The notes under the pieces are model-generated. The model made no database searches. It worked only from the letters and a program-made list of their open reading frames with translations, and was not told the DNA's origin. Below are positions 37,372-46,785 of a DNA stretch of 64,000 bases, piece by piece. The number at the start of each line of letters is the position of its first letter. Within the stretch, counting starts at the first letter, position 1. The translations under genes were made by a program, and so were the position numbers. Source of the stretch: CBDFMR01 sp965249765 (GTDB lineage Bacteria; Bacteroidota; Bacteroidia; Chitinophagales; Saprospiraceae); assembly GCA_965249765.1 (NCBI GenBank), contig CBDFMR010000004.1, positions 186,001 to 250,000 of the forward strand, in the 5' to 3' direction.

Positions 37372-38503
37372 AATATTCGTAAGTACTCAATACCTGTTGA
37401 GAATTGGGCATAGTTATCCCAAGGATAGTTGATATTTTTGGGTCATTATTTCGCTTAGCGTGGGGATATTGTTAAGGTTTTGAAGTCGATCCTGAAGATA
37501 ATCCCAGAAAGATATTTCTAACTTTCTACAGGTTTTTTTCAGTGACAAAAAAGTATCTCTTGCCAATCTGCCATTTTCACTTCTGGTTCCTGCACTTATC
37601 TTTCTTCTTTTGACATATTCGCGGATGTCACTTTCCGAATCATTGTTGTGCAAAGAACTATTAGGTCGAAGAAGTACCACCAGAAGCTGGTCTTTGTTTT
37701 CTCTCAATTTTTCCAATACCTGATTTAGTGAAGAATAGTTAATCACTGGTTCGCATAAGGTATCAAATTGTTCGTTTAATTGCAATGCCAGATCATCATC
37801 AGGGGTTTTCTTGTATTTTTTGAGGGCTTGATACAACTGCCAGAAGGCTGTCTTTTTGTTTTCTAATTGTGATTGTTGAACTGGATTATAACTTTTGAGT
37901 TTTACCAGAGGTCTTTCGGCATGCTTCCAACATAGTGAATGGACAAATAAATTGAACTGACCTGCTCCGTCTGAGTGAATCACAGTATTAGGGTCAAATC
38001 CATGGGCCACAATAGTTCCTATTAACAAGGCTTCTGTTATTTGTCTGATGACGTATTGGGCCGTTATTCCCTCGCGGTTAAAATAATTTTCTAAGCTCGT
38101 TTTGTCTTCAAAGATTCGCTCACCACTTTCATAACTTTGCCTTAGTATCCGGTAATATTTGCTTGCAAATTTTTCTCTTTTAACATACGAAAGGCTCGTT
38201 TCATTGATTTGATAATCTCTTCTTGACTGACGCAGTATTTCCAGAAAATTGATACGACTTTTTGAAAACGTTGTCGTAAAGTAGGTAAACAATGAGGAAT
38301 TGATGCAATTACAAAACCCATTCCTAAACTCATGTCTTGCTCCTGTATCATCAGTGCGCAATTCTTCCCCCAATTCTATTCCTTTAGATAACAAGGATGC
38401 CTTTTCTATGTGAAAAGACTGTTTGTCTTCTGTTAATATAAAGCTGATCTGTCCAGATGATATATCTATCCCATAGTCTTTCAGTGAGGTCAGAAGTAGC
38501 GGT

Positions 38504-39621
38504 GGCTTTGTTGCATGAATAAGTCATCAAAAAAAAGCATAGCTATGGCTTAATAGCTATAGGTTTAAGCCACCTTTTTACAAACAGGCATACCAAGGCC
38601 TGTCATTATATTTAAGCAAGCTATTTTTATTGCAACTTCACTTTGCTGGGTTTCAAATCGTCGAGAATATAGCTGTGGGCCAAATATTGTCTTGAATCGA
38701 AACATTGCTGTTTCTGATAAACTCCGTCTGTGGTATCCACTTTGCTGTTTCCATTTCTTTCGACCCACCTTTTCTATTTTCTTGATTATCTCATTGCGAT
38801 CAAGATCCAGTAACTCGTCATTTTCATCTACCCAGTACATTGCATTTTCCTGTGGAGGTATTACCCCCTCTATCTGTTTTTCCTTGAGCATTTCCCATAT
38901 CTCATATGTGTCATAGGCTCCATCTGCTCCAAAGCGGTCTATAGGACTTTTTACCTGATCCAATAATTGTGGAACCTGCTGAGCATCTCCATCTCCTTTG
39001 CTGTTTTTTGTCAATACCTGTGCATGGATATATCCGGTCTTTTCATCTACTCCCAAATGTAGCTTACGCCATGTCCGGCGCTTATTATACCCATGTTTAC
39101 GTACCTTCCATTCCCCTTCTCCATATACCTTGAGTCCCGTTGAATCAAATACTATAAACATGGGGCCCTTTGTTTTGGGAACATCCATTTTTACTTCCAC
39201 TTGTTTTGCCCTACGGCTTATTTGACAATAGCTCGGAACGCTCAATTCTATCCCCATCATGCCTAACAATGAACTGGCAAAACCCTCTAATTGTCGGTAC
39301 TTCAACCCAAATACTACCTTGAGCTGTAGCAAGCTCCTCATGCATTGTTGTGAATATTTATACTGGGCTCCTTTTTGATTAGGACCTTGGTAATACCAGC
39401 AGTCTAATAAGGCCTCATCAAACCATATAGTTATGTCTCCTCGTTTTACAAGACTCCTATTGTATTCTCTCCAATTTGTGATCTTATACTTGTTTTTCTT
39501 CTGCTTTTTTTGCTTTTTCCCAACCTTAGTTTGTTGCTTTGTCATGTGGCTTGCTTTGTAAGGTTGGTCTCTCAAAGATACTATCTCCTTCTCTTTTATC
39601 ATCCATTCATGCAACAAAGCC
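38504..39621 (-). mobile_element. IS5-family, IS903-group insertion sequence
   Basis: The ends are perfect 17-bp inverted repeats: GGCTTTGTTGCATGAAT at 38504-38520 and its complement at 39605-39621. The GGCTTTGTTG tip matches the IS903 group. A 9-bp direct repeat AGTAGCGGT flanks the element on both sides (38495-38503 and 39622-39630), the target duplication size known for that group. Length is 1118 bp. With perfect ends and an intact transposase it looks recent and possibly active. Confidence 0.95.
38565..39602 (-). CDS. IS903-like DDE transposase
   Basis: The DDE residues fit FIVFDSTGLKVYG (Asp), RFGADGAYDT (Asp) and RRSLSETAMFRFK (Glu with the usual YxxRSxxE-like spacing). From the ATG at 39602 the protein is 345 residues and is complete. 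The open frame reaches upstream to 39638, outside the element, because it is in phase with the interrupted IS66-like gene; those extra residues are flanking sequence, not native. An upstream stretch rich in lysine (KQQTKVGKKQKKQKKNK) is likely for DNA contact. Confidence 0.93.
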   Translation of the reverse strand: MIKEKEIVSLRDQPYKASHMTKQQTKVGKKQKKQKKNKYKITNWREYNRSLVKRGDITIWFDEALLDCWYYQGPNQKGAQYKYSQQCMRSLLQLKVVFGLKYRQLEGFASSLLGMMGIELSVPSYCQISRRAKQVEVKMDVPKTKGPMFIVFDSTGLKVYGEGEWKVRKHGYNKRRTWRKLHLGVDEKTGYIHAQVLTKNSKGDGDAQQVPQLLDQVKSPIDRFGADGAYDTYEIWEMLKEKQIEGVIPPQENAMYWVDENDELLDLDRNEIIKKIEKVGRKKWKQQSGYHRRSLSETAMFRFKTIFGPQLYSRRFETQQSEVAIKIACLNIMTGLGMPVCKKVA

Positions 39622-40338
39622 AGTAGCGGTTGGGTCACACCACACTCATAATATTGGTGGAGGATAAAGGCTTTTAATCTCGGACCAAAATGGGTGTTTT
39701 GTAAATGTATAGGTAGCTCCGCTATTCGGATCTCTCCTTTTGGACCCTTCCATTTTTCTAATTTATACTCGATATTATTGGCCCTTATTATAATATCCTG
39801 TCTGATGTGTTTCTGATGACCTATTAATTTCTAGCCTTCCCCTAATCCTGTGATTTTGATCTCTTTGGTCTCGTGAATTTTTAGCGACGACTTCTTATTC
39901 CGTTTTCCACTTGTACGGCTCCCCTTTCCTTTATTCTTATTTGGATTCTTATCCAGTTGACTCGCCTTGATAGTAGGCTTCTTTGGCAGCTTCTTCAATT
40001 TCCTGATTTCAGCTTCTAGTTCTTCAACCTTTTTTGACAGCTTTTCTATTTGCGCAAATCCTTTATTTATCTGTTCATGCAAAAAATGAACATAGGGCTC
40101 TTCCAGTAATTCTTTTCTGAATCCTGGTATATTAATTCTTGATCTTTGTTTCTCTTGACTGATAATTGAGCTTTTTACTCTATTATCTATTCACGGTCGT
40201 ACTTATTTAACGTTCAATTTTCTTCTTTGGTTTATACTCCCAAATTTACTTTTTTTTCGACTATTGAGTACTTACTAATATTCATCTTAAACGACTTTTA
40301 ATAAATGACTTATATTCCTGCTTGGAAATGATAGATAT

Positions 40339-40857
40339 ATGATCATTACTTTGGTGGGATTCATGGGGAGTGGTAAATCCACATTGGGCGCTCATCTAGC
40401 TGAAAAGTTGGCTTGTCGCTTTGTTGACCTTGATGAAGTTATCAAGAGGGAATCGGGAATGTCCATTGCTGAATTATTTGTCTCCGAGGGTGAGAAAGTG
40501 TTCAGAGCGAGAGAGTTGAAGGCATTAAAGAGAATCTTGGAATCTGATGACCAAATGGTTCTTGCACTAGGAGGTGGTACATTTTGCAACAAAAAGGCCA
40601 TTGGCCTTATTAAGCGATGCAGCGTTTCAATTTACCTACAGAGAAGTGAGCGAGATCTGTATGATACTCTAAGGTATGGTAAGAGAGATCGACCTATTAT
40701 TATCGGCTTATCGGATACAGAACTGAAAAGAAAGATAAAGTCCTTGATGAATGTGAGGAGGCTTTTCTATAAACAAGCACATTATACTGTACAGAACAAC
40801 AAATCTATTGAACGGGTATTAGCTCGTATAGGGTACTATTTAAGGAAGAATAGGTAA
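40339..40857 (+). CDS. aroK: Shikimate kinase
   Basis: At 172 residues it is a complete shikimate kinase with P-loop GFMGSGKST (residues 7-15), the DLDEVIKRESGMSIAELF shikimate-binding stretch, FRARE, and LALGGGTFCN. It phosphorylates shikimate with ATP on the way to chorismate. It starts 57 bases after the right end of the IS66-like element, so the insertion may have displaced its original promoter region. It is convergent with the subtilase gene. Confidence 0.95.
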   Translation: MIITLVGFMGSGKSTLGAHLAEKLACRFVDLDEVIKRESGMSIAELFVSEGEKVFRARELKALKRILESDDQMVLALGGGTFCNKKAIGLIKRCSVSIYLQRSERDLYDTLRYGKRDRPIIIGLSDTELKRKIKSLMNVRRLFYKQAHYTVQNNKSIERVLARIGYYLRKNR

Positions 40858-40871
40858 AGAACGAGATCAGC

Positions 40872-42422
40872 TTACTTGCTCATCGCCACAGCAGACATCG
40901 ATTGGATGGCTCTTGCCGGTTGGATAAGCCTTCCAGTTTTCCTGCTCTCATCGATTACTATTCCAGTCTGATATATGAGGTGATATGCATCTTCTGTATC
41001 AATATCTGGTCTTAAGGCTTTCATGATCCCGATTATTCCCGCCACGTACGGTGTTGCCATTGATGTACCAGACTTTGTTTCATATTTTGATCCAGGTACG
41101 GTGGAGAGAATTTGCTCGCCTGGTGCGGCAATTCCATAAGTTACATCCTCCAGAGTATTACTAAAAAATGATCTTTCCTGATTTTGATTTACGGATGACA
41201 CGGTTATCACATTAGCAAGATTAGCTGGCGAGTATTCAATAGCATTTCTCGATGAGTTGCCGGCAGCTGCGACAAGTATGACTCCTTTGGAAATCGCATA
41301 ATCTACAGCATCTTGAAAAAGCTTCTCGGATTGTAAAACGGCTCTTGCTCCAAAAGACATGGAGATGACATCGGCTCCCGCGTCGGCAGCCTCTATGATC
41401 CCATCAGTAGCCCTTTTTTGAGTGATCAAGCCTAGGACATTATGTGTCTTGATACCTGTTACCTGCACCCATTCCGATGATGGAACTGGAGAAGCAATAC
41501 CTTTATTATTATTGGAAACAGCAGCGGCTATGCCCGCACAATGAGTGCCGTGACCATTGGTGTCTTTATCATATTTACTATTAAGCGAGTTATAATTATC
41601 TCTGAGGTCCTCATGTTTGGCATCAACACCCGAGTCAAGAATGACGATGGTCGCTTTTTTCTTGGGCTTACCATACTTCGATAGTACGTTGTGTAATTGG
41701 CTTACGGAGGTAGCTTTGAGTGACCATTGACGACTCGCCATAGGGTCATTGACAAATGATTTTACCTTATTGATGGAAATATCGCTACTGGGCACTTCAG
41801 TTGAATAGACATCATTGGTCTCTATCCATTCAACACCTTTAATATCTTTGATAGCCTTGATAATGTTATCCAGGTCTTTTTCATGATCCGAAGGAACGTT
41901 GATGCTAAATACATCGTCTAGTTCTGTTGATTCAGGAGATTTTGGATAGAATGCTCTCGCTATATCCAGATCGTACGTATGCTTAATATCATCTAATGAA
42001 GCGATATCTCGCTTTTCTTTCATCTCCACAAGTAACTCAAGCTCTGTATCTACTTTAGCTTCATTGGTACCTAGGGATTGTGAAAACATGAAATTTCCCA
42101 GATAACTTTTGATTCCAAATACGAACGCCAATGCTATCAAGATCGCGACGAACTTATTATCCTTACTACGTTGTATGATAAAGGAAGATATAGCGAGTAT
42201 GAAAACTGAAAAGAGAAATATGGGTAGCTTGAGAAGGCCGTTATTAGGAGTCAGGAAATAGAGTAATGTATATGCGATGAATGAAGCAAAGAAAGCCATA
42301 CCTAGCATTCTGCCCATTCCGCGAGAATTACTCATGCTCCAGCCATAAATTGCTATAGCTGAGCTCAAATATGTATATAAAACCAATATTGACATTTTAA
42401 GGCAAAGAAGAGATTTAGTCAA
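40872..42422 (-). CDS. Membrane-anchored S8 serine peptidase (subtilase)
   Basis: Four hydrophobic segments occupy residues 8-26, 41-58, 66-84 and 91-108. A linker and a possible inhibitor-like prodomain follow (residues 165-215), then the subtilase domain with Asp263 (VILDSGVDA), His291 (NGHGTHCAG), oxyanion Asn389 (AAGNSS) and Ser454 (SGTSMATPYVAG). All catalytic residues are present. The four-helix membrane anchor ahead of the protease is uncommon, as most relatives are secreted. The gene stands alone with its own upstream gap of over 200 bases. No T9SS tail is visible. Confidence 0.87.
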   Translation of the reverse strand: MTKSLLCLKMSILVLYTYLSSAIAIYGWSMSNSRGMGRMLGMAFFASFIAYTLLYFLTPNNGLLKLPIFLFSVFILAISSFIIQRSKDNKFVAILIALAFVFGIKSYLGNFMFSQSLGTNEAKVDTELELLVEMKEKRDIASLDDIKHTYDLDIARAFYPKSPESTELDDVFSINVPSDHEKDLDNIIKAIKDIKGVEWIETNDVYSTEVPSSDISINKVKSFVNDPMASRQWSLKATSVSQLHNVLSKYGKPKKKATIVILDSGVDAKHEDLRDNYNSLNSKYDKDTNGHGTHCAGIAAAVSNNNKGIASPVPSSEWVQVTGIKTHNVLGLITQKRATDGIIEAADAGADVISMSFGARAVLQSEKLFQDAVDYAISKGVILVAAAGNSSRNAIEYSPANLANVITVSSVNQNQERSFFSNTLEDVTYGIAAPGEQILSTVPGSKYETKSGTSMATPYVAGIIGIMKALRPDIDTEDAYHLIYQTGIVIDESRKTGRLIQPARAIQSMSAVAMSK

Positions 42423-42643
42423 TCAATATTAAAAGTGTACGTGTAATAAACCACTTCACACTAATAAACATTCCATAAGCATACCAAAGTTTCTTAAAAA
42501 CAATTCTTTAGCATTTTTATTTAGATAAATGGTACGATTCGATAGATGGGATACCTCTTTTTTTTAATTTTGAAGTGATTTTGGCATGCAATTAATAGTG
42601 AACCTCGATTCACTTCTAGACAAAGCAAATTATTAAATAATCT

Positions 42644-43591
42644 ATGAGTAACGAAAACGGTGTATTGAATACGGTCATTATAGGCTCGGGACCAGCGGGT
42701 TACACAGCTGCCATTTATGCGTCAAGAGCCAATCTCAGTCCTGTATTATATACGGGTGAAGAACCCGGTGGACAGCTGATGATTACTACGGATGTAGAGA
42801 ATTATCCGGGATATGCCGACGGTATATTGGGACCACAAATGATGGAGGATTTTAAAAAGCAGGCAGAGAGGTTTGGGACGGATGTCAGGTACTCTGTCAT
42901 CAATAAAGTAGATTTCTCAGGACCTATACACAAGATATGGTCCGATTCTGGGGATGAGATTGAGGCGCATACGGTCATCATTTCGACAGGAGCTAGTGCC
43001 AAATGGCTGGGTATGGAGTCAGAAAAAAAATATATGAATGAGGGTGTTTCTGCCTGTGCAGTTTGTGATGGATTCTTTTTCAAAGGTCAAGAAGTTGCAA
43101 TTGTAGGGGCAGGAGATACTGCGGCAGAAGAAGCAACTTATTTGTCAAAACTGTGTCCAATGGTTCACATGTTTATCAGGAGAGATGAGATGAGGGCCTC
43201 AAAAATTATGCAGGATAGAGTACTCAAGACAGAGAATATTAAGGTGTATTGGAATACAGAGACCGATGAGATATTAGGTGATGAGTCTGGTGTGACGGGC
43301 GTAAGGATATTGAACAACAAGACGGGTGAGAAAACTGATATTTCAGTAAAAGGCTTCTTCGTTGCAATAGGGCATAAGCCCAATACAGATATATTTAAGG
43401 ACTGGTTGGATATGGATGAGAGCGGATATCTGATTACAAAAGCAGACTCTAGTAAGACCAATGTTGATGGTGTGTTTGCCAGTGGAGATGCACAGGATCA
43501 TGTGTATCGTCAAGCAGTAACAGCCGCAGGGACAGGATGTATGGCGGCCCTTGATGCGGAACGATATTTAGCTGCCAAAGAAATAATTTAA
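42644..43591 (+). CDS. trxB: Thioredoxin reductase
   Basis: The 315-residue protein shows the FAD motif VIIGSGPAGYTAAIYASRA (residue 11 on), the redox-active CAVC pair (Cys138, Cys141), the NADPH motif VAIVGAGDTAAEEA and the closing GVFASGDAQDHVYRQAVTAAGTG. It keeps thioredoxin reduced using NADPH. A small inverted repeat (AGTGAA...TTCACT, 42597-42614) lies upstream. The aldolase gene follows within ten bases, so the two are likely co-transcribed. Confidence 0.96.
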   Translation: MSNENGVLNTVIIGSGPAGYTAAIYASRANLSPVLYTGEEPGGQLMITTDVENYPGYADGILGPQMMEDFKKQAERFGTDVRYSVINKVDFSGPIHKIWSDSGDEIEAHTVIISTGASAKWLGMESEKKYMNEGVSACAVCDGFFFKGQEVAIVGAGDTAAEEATYLSKLCPMVHMFIRRDEMRASKIMQDRVLKTENIKVYWNTETDEILGDESGVTGVRILNNKTGEKTDISVKGFFVAIGHKPNTDIFKDWLDMDESGYLITKADSSKTNVDGVFASGDAQDHVYRQAVTAAGTGCMAALDAERYLAAKEII

Positions 43592-43601
43592 GTTAAAAGA
43601 A

Positions 43602-44672
43602 ATGAGCACAAGATTTAGACCTGGAGTATTGTATGGTGATGAAGTCACAGAAGTACTCAACTATGCCAATGACAATAATTTTGCCTTACCTGCCGTCAAT
43701 GTCGTAGGTACCAATACGGTGAATGGGGTATTGGAGACGGCCCGTGATGTCAACTCTCCGGTGATCATTCAATTCTCTAATGGGGGTGCGGTTTTTTATG
43801 CAGGAAAGGGACTGTCAAATGACAGTCAGAAAGCGGCAATTCAAGGCTCAGTTTCCGGGGCACTCCATATCCATCAGCTTGCCGAGCATTACGGGGTTAC
43901 TGTAATATTACATACTGACCATTGTGCTAAGAAGCTGCTCCCTTGGATCGATGGGTTGATCACGGAAGGAGAGAAGCACTATGAGAAGCATGGAAGCCCA
44001 CTTTATAGCTCCCACATGCTTGATTTATCAGAGGAGAGCATTGATGATAACTTAGAAATATCGCGACGTTACTTTGATCGGATGAATGCCCTTGGCATGA
44101 CGATAGAGATAGAGTTAGGGGTCACTGGAGGTGAGGAGGATGGAGTCGACAATACTGATGTCGATAGCTCAAAACTATACACTCAACCTAAGGAAGTGTT
44201 TCAGGCATATCAGGAGTTAACGAAAGTAGGGGAGCGGTTTACCATAGCTGCAGCATTCGGTAACGTTCATGGTGTCTACAAGCCAGGTAATGTAAAACTC
44301 CAGCCCATAATCTTAAAAAATTCACAGGAGTATCTAAGGGGAAAGCTAGGCATTAAAAAATCCAATCCCATCAACTTCGTATTCCACGGAGGATCAGGAT
44401 CATCACGAGAAGAAATACGTGAAGCTATAGAATACGGTGCCGTCAAGATGAACATTGATACAGACCAACAATGGGCCTTCTGGGATGGAGTGAGAGATTA
44501 TTATGAAGAGAAGCGTGATTACCTACAGACCCAGATTGGTAATCCTGATGGCGATGACAAGCCCAATAAGAAAGTCTACGACCCTCGAAAATGGCTGCGT
44601 GTTGCTGAGGATAGCTTCAGGACTCGCCTTACCCGCGCTTTTGAAGACCTCAATTGTATAGGGAAGAATTAG
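43602..44672 (+). CDS. fbaA: Class II fructose-bisphosphate aldolase
   Basis: The protein is 356 residues, as in E. coli FbaA. Zinc ligands appear in VILHTDHCAKK and in VFHGGSGSS, plus the AFGNVHGVYKPGNVKLQP stretch near residue 225 and the NIDTDQQWAFWDG signature. It splits fructose-1,6-bisphosphate in glycolysis and acts in reverse in gluconeogenesis. It is downstream of trxB and convergent with dnaG. Confidence 0.97.
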   Translation: MSTRFRPGVLYGDEVTEVLNYANDNNFALPAVNVVGTNTVNGVLETARDVNSPVIIQFSNGGAVFYAGKGLSNDSQKAAIQGSVSGALHIHQLAEHYGVTVILHTDHCAKKLLPWIDGLITEGEKHYEKHGSPLYSSHMLDLSEESIDDNLEISRRYFDRMNALGMTIEIELGVTGGEEDGVDNTDVDSSKLYTQPKEVFQAYQELTKVGERFTIAAAFGNVHGVYKPGNVKLQPIILKNSQEYLRGKLGIKKSNPINFVFHGGSGSSREEIREAIEYGAVKMNIDTDQQWAFWDGVRDYYEEKRDYLQTQIGNPDGDDKPNKKVYDPRKWLRVAEDSFRTRLTRAFEDLNCIGKN

Positions 44673-44687
44673 ATCCATAGATGAAAT

Positions 44688-44785
44688 ATACAAGACACTA
44701 GACGATAGATACAAGACACTAGATTCGATCGTCAAGGTTTTCCTAACCTCGATGGCATATCTCTAGTGTTTATGATCTAGTGTCT
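44688..44785. repeat. Direct and inverted repeats between convergent fbaA and dnaG
   Basis: The 15-base unit ATACAAGACACTAGA occurs twice (44688-44702 and 44709-44723). Its core returns inverted as TCTAGTGT at 44762 and TCTAGTGTCT at 44776-44785. Between them lies a second copy of the 6868-type hairpin (GATCGTCAAGG...AACCTCGAT, 44727-44753), with one mismatch in the stem. The arrangement could fold into a large two-way structure and may end both transcripts. Confidence 0.6.
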
Positions 44786-44814
44786 AAACATTTAGCATCT
44801 AGCATCTGGTATTC

Positions 44815-46773
44815 CTACTTCATCACCACCATATTCAACTCTTTGGCAATGATATTGCGTTGAGCTATCAACTCTTTAAGGATTTTTAGCATGATCAGGT
44901 AACTCTCACTATTTGGATCTGCATCGGCCAATGAAGTCTTCAGTTCTTCGATTTGAACATCTATTATCTTGAGTTTGTAGCGGAGTAGGGTCTGATCAGT
45001 GTCACGTTGTTGATTCTCATCAGGCATTTTAGAGGTCTGAAGAAAGATGCCTATTTTATTCCAGTTGGCAAAGGTATAAGGACTTGATAGGAGATCAATC
45101 GCCGTTTGGGCGAGTGAGCTATCGTTGTGTTGGATAAAAAACTCGCTATTCACTTCACCATTCGTTTTATATTGGTCGATGGCTTCGGTGACGATGGTCT
45201 TATAGGTTGCGTTTTTGAAATGCTTGATATCATCGGCTAGGGTTTCCTGAATTATCTGGATGACCTTCAATGGAGGATGATCCACCTCCTCGTCAGGGAC
45301 GATGTAAAGCTTGTTGCCCGAGGTCAGGACAAGTCTGGCGATGTCTCTTTCCTGATATTCATCGCTCACATCGAGAGGAGTCTGTTTATGATCGAGTATG
45401 ATTCCGTCAGGTGGTACGTAATTGTCTTCTCTCAAGGCACGCATCTCGGCGGCGTCCCTCTCTTGTCGCTTCCTTTTTATGAGTTCTCGGATGGCCTTAT
45501 TGGTCTCTTTGACGAGCATGGTTTCATCCACACCGAGCTGTACGCTGCATTGTTGTATATACATGGACCGCTTTATCGTATCAGGAATCTTAGCCAGTGT
45601 CTGTATGATATCTCTTATGAGTTGCGATTTTTTTATGGGATCATTTCCTGCTTCTTCGCTTATGAGCGACATCTTAAAAAAGATAAAATCTTTGGCATGC
45701 TCTGTCATGTATTCGTTGAAAGCAGCATTGCCTTTCTCCTTGATAAATGAGTCAGGGTCCTGGCCTTCAGGCAAGAGTACGATCTTCACATTCATCATCT
45801 GCTCCAGTACGATATCTAGTCCTCGTAAGGCTGCTTTTACTCCAGCAGGATCTCCGTCAAACAGAATGGTGATATTGTCAGTGTAGCGCTTGACTAGGCG
45901 TACTTGGTTTTCTGTCAATGCTGTTCCCGATGAGGCGACGACATTTTCAACCCCTGACTGTGATAAGGAGATGACGTCCGTGTATCCCTCGACGAGGTAG
46001 CAGTTGTCTTCAGCCTTTATCGATTTACGAGCCTGATAAATGCCATAGAGTAGGTTACGCTTATTGTAGATTTCTGACTCGGGAGAATTGAGGTATTTGG
46101 GTGCCTTTGTATTGGAACTCATTATACGCCCTCCAAATCCTACAATTTTACCAGAAAGATTAAAGACTGGAAAGATGACACGTTCTCTAAAGAAGTCCTT
46201 ACCCGATTTTGATGTCAATCCGAGAGACATGACGTTTTCTTCCTTAAAGAGCTTATCCTTTGTCAGTTTGGTGAGTCGATAGGGATCAGACGAGGCATAA
46301 CCTAGCTGATATTTCTGAATGGTAGCTAACAGATATCCTCTTTCTTTGAGATAACTCAGGCCTACTGACTTACCTTCATCGGTGGTGAGCAACTCGTTGT
46401 GGAAATGCGTACCTGCAAAATCGTTGATGAGGTATAAAGAATCCATCATCCTTTTCTCTTCCTCATAGTCTTCCTTATTTCCTGTCTCCTCGAGTTCTAT
46501 GCCGTATCGCTCTGCCAGTGTTCTGATGGCTTCAACGAAAGTCATGGATTCATGGTCCATGAGAAATTGGACTGCGTTGCCTCCTTTTCCACATCCAAAG
46601 CACTTGTAGATGTTCTTAGTGGGAGAGACAGTAAATGAAGGAGTCTTTTCATTGTGAAAGGGACACAGCCCGATCATGTTGACCCCACGTCTCTTGAGGC
46701 TGACGTAGTCTTCTATGATTTCGTCGGTGCGGGCTATGGCCAATACTTCTTGGATGGATTTTTGTGCAATCAT
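44815..46773 (-). CDS. dnaG: DNA primase
   Basis: The protein has the three DnaG parts: an N-terminal zinc finger with ligands Cys37, His40, Cys58 and Cys61 (CPFH...CFGC); the TOPRIM core with LVEGYTDVISL and the ILFDGDPAG acidic motif; and a helical C-terminal domain for helicase contact. Length is 652 residues from the ATG at 46773; a TTG one codon earlier is possible. It makes RNA primers for replication. dapB lies 13 bases upstream on the same strand. Confidence 0.96.
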   Translation of the reverse strand: MIAQKSIQEVLAIARTDEIIEDYVSLKRRGVNMIGLCPFHNEKTPSFTVSPTKNIYKCFGCGKGGNAVQFLMDHESMTFVEAIRTLAERYGIELEETGNKEDYEEEKRMMDSLYLINDFAGTHFHNELLTTDEGKSVGLSYLKERGYLLATIQKYQLGYASSDPYRLTKLTKDKLFKEENVMSLGLTSKSGKDFFRERVIFPVFNLSGKIVGFGGRIMSSNTKAPKYLNSPESEIYNKRNLLYGIYQARKSIKAEDNCYLVEGYTDVISLSQSGVENVVASSGTALTENQVRLVKRYTDNITILFDGDPAGVKAALRGLDIVLEQMMNVKIVLLPEGQDPDSFIKEKGNAAFNEYMTEHAKDFIFFKMSLISEEAGNDPIKKSQLIRDIIQTLAKIPDTIKRSMYIQQCSVQLGVDETMLVKETNKAIRELIKRKRQERDAAEMRALREDNYVPPDGIILDHKQTPLDVSDEYQERDIARLVLTSGNKLYIVPDEEVDHPPLKVIQIIQETLADDIKHFKNATYKTIVTEAIDQYKTNGEVNSEFFIQHNDSSLAQTAIDLLSSPYTFANWNKIGIFLQTSKMPDENQQRDTDQTLLRYKLKIIDVQIEELKTSLADADPNSESYLIMLKILKELIAQRNIIAKELNMVVMK

Positions 46774-46785
46774 CAATTATGGAGG

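Larger units (their letters stand above)
37414..40082 (-). pseudogene. IS66-like transposase, split by an insertion and an in-frame stop
   Basis: The gene reads from 40082 downward. Residues 1-83 are a basic coiled-coil N-terminus (FAQIEKLSKKVEELEAEI). An in-frame TAG at 39831-39833 interrupts it, and the same frame continues with HIRQDIIIRANNIEYKLEKW and HFGPRLKAFILHQYYECGVT. After the inserted element the frame resumes exactly (SLKDYGIDISSGQISF), then TDDTGARHEFRNG (first catalytic Asp), IHSDGAGQFNLFVHSLCWKH (second Asp) and a C-terminal NNDSESDIREYVKRRKIS glutamate region. Removing the insert and one 9-bp duplication gives about 514 codons, the normal size. Only the stop codon and the insertion disable it. 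Confidence 0.85.
37372..40282 (-). mobile_element. IS66-like element carrying an IS903-like insertion
   Basis: Imperfect 21-bp inverted repeats bound this segment: 37372-37392 and 40262-40282, both containing GTAAGTACTCAATA in the proper orientation, with one mismatch. Inside lies an IS66-like transposase gene interrupted by a 1118-bp second element. Without the insert the element would be about 1.8 kb. I could not find a clear 8-bp target duplication at the outer ends, so the element may have decayed or its ends may be a few bases off. Confidence 0.75.

Noticed and set aside
44688..44785. CRISPR-like array between fbaA and dnaG
   Set aside because: There are only two copies of a 15-base repeat with a six-base spacer, plus inverted copies; no array or cas genes.
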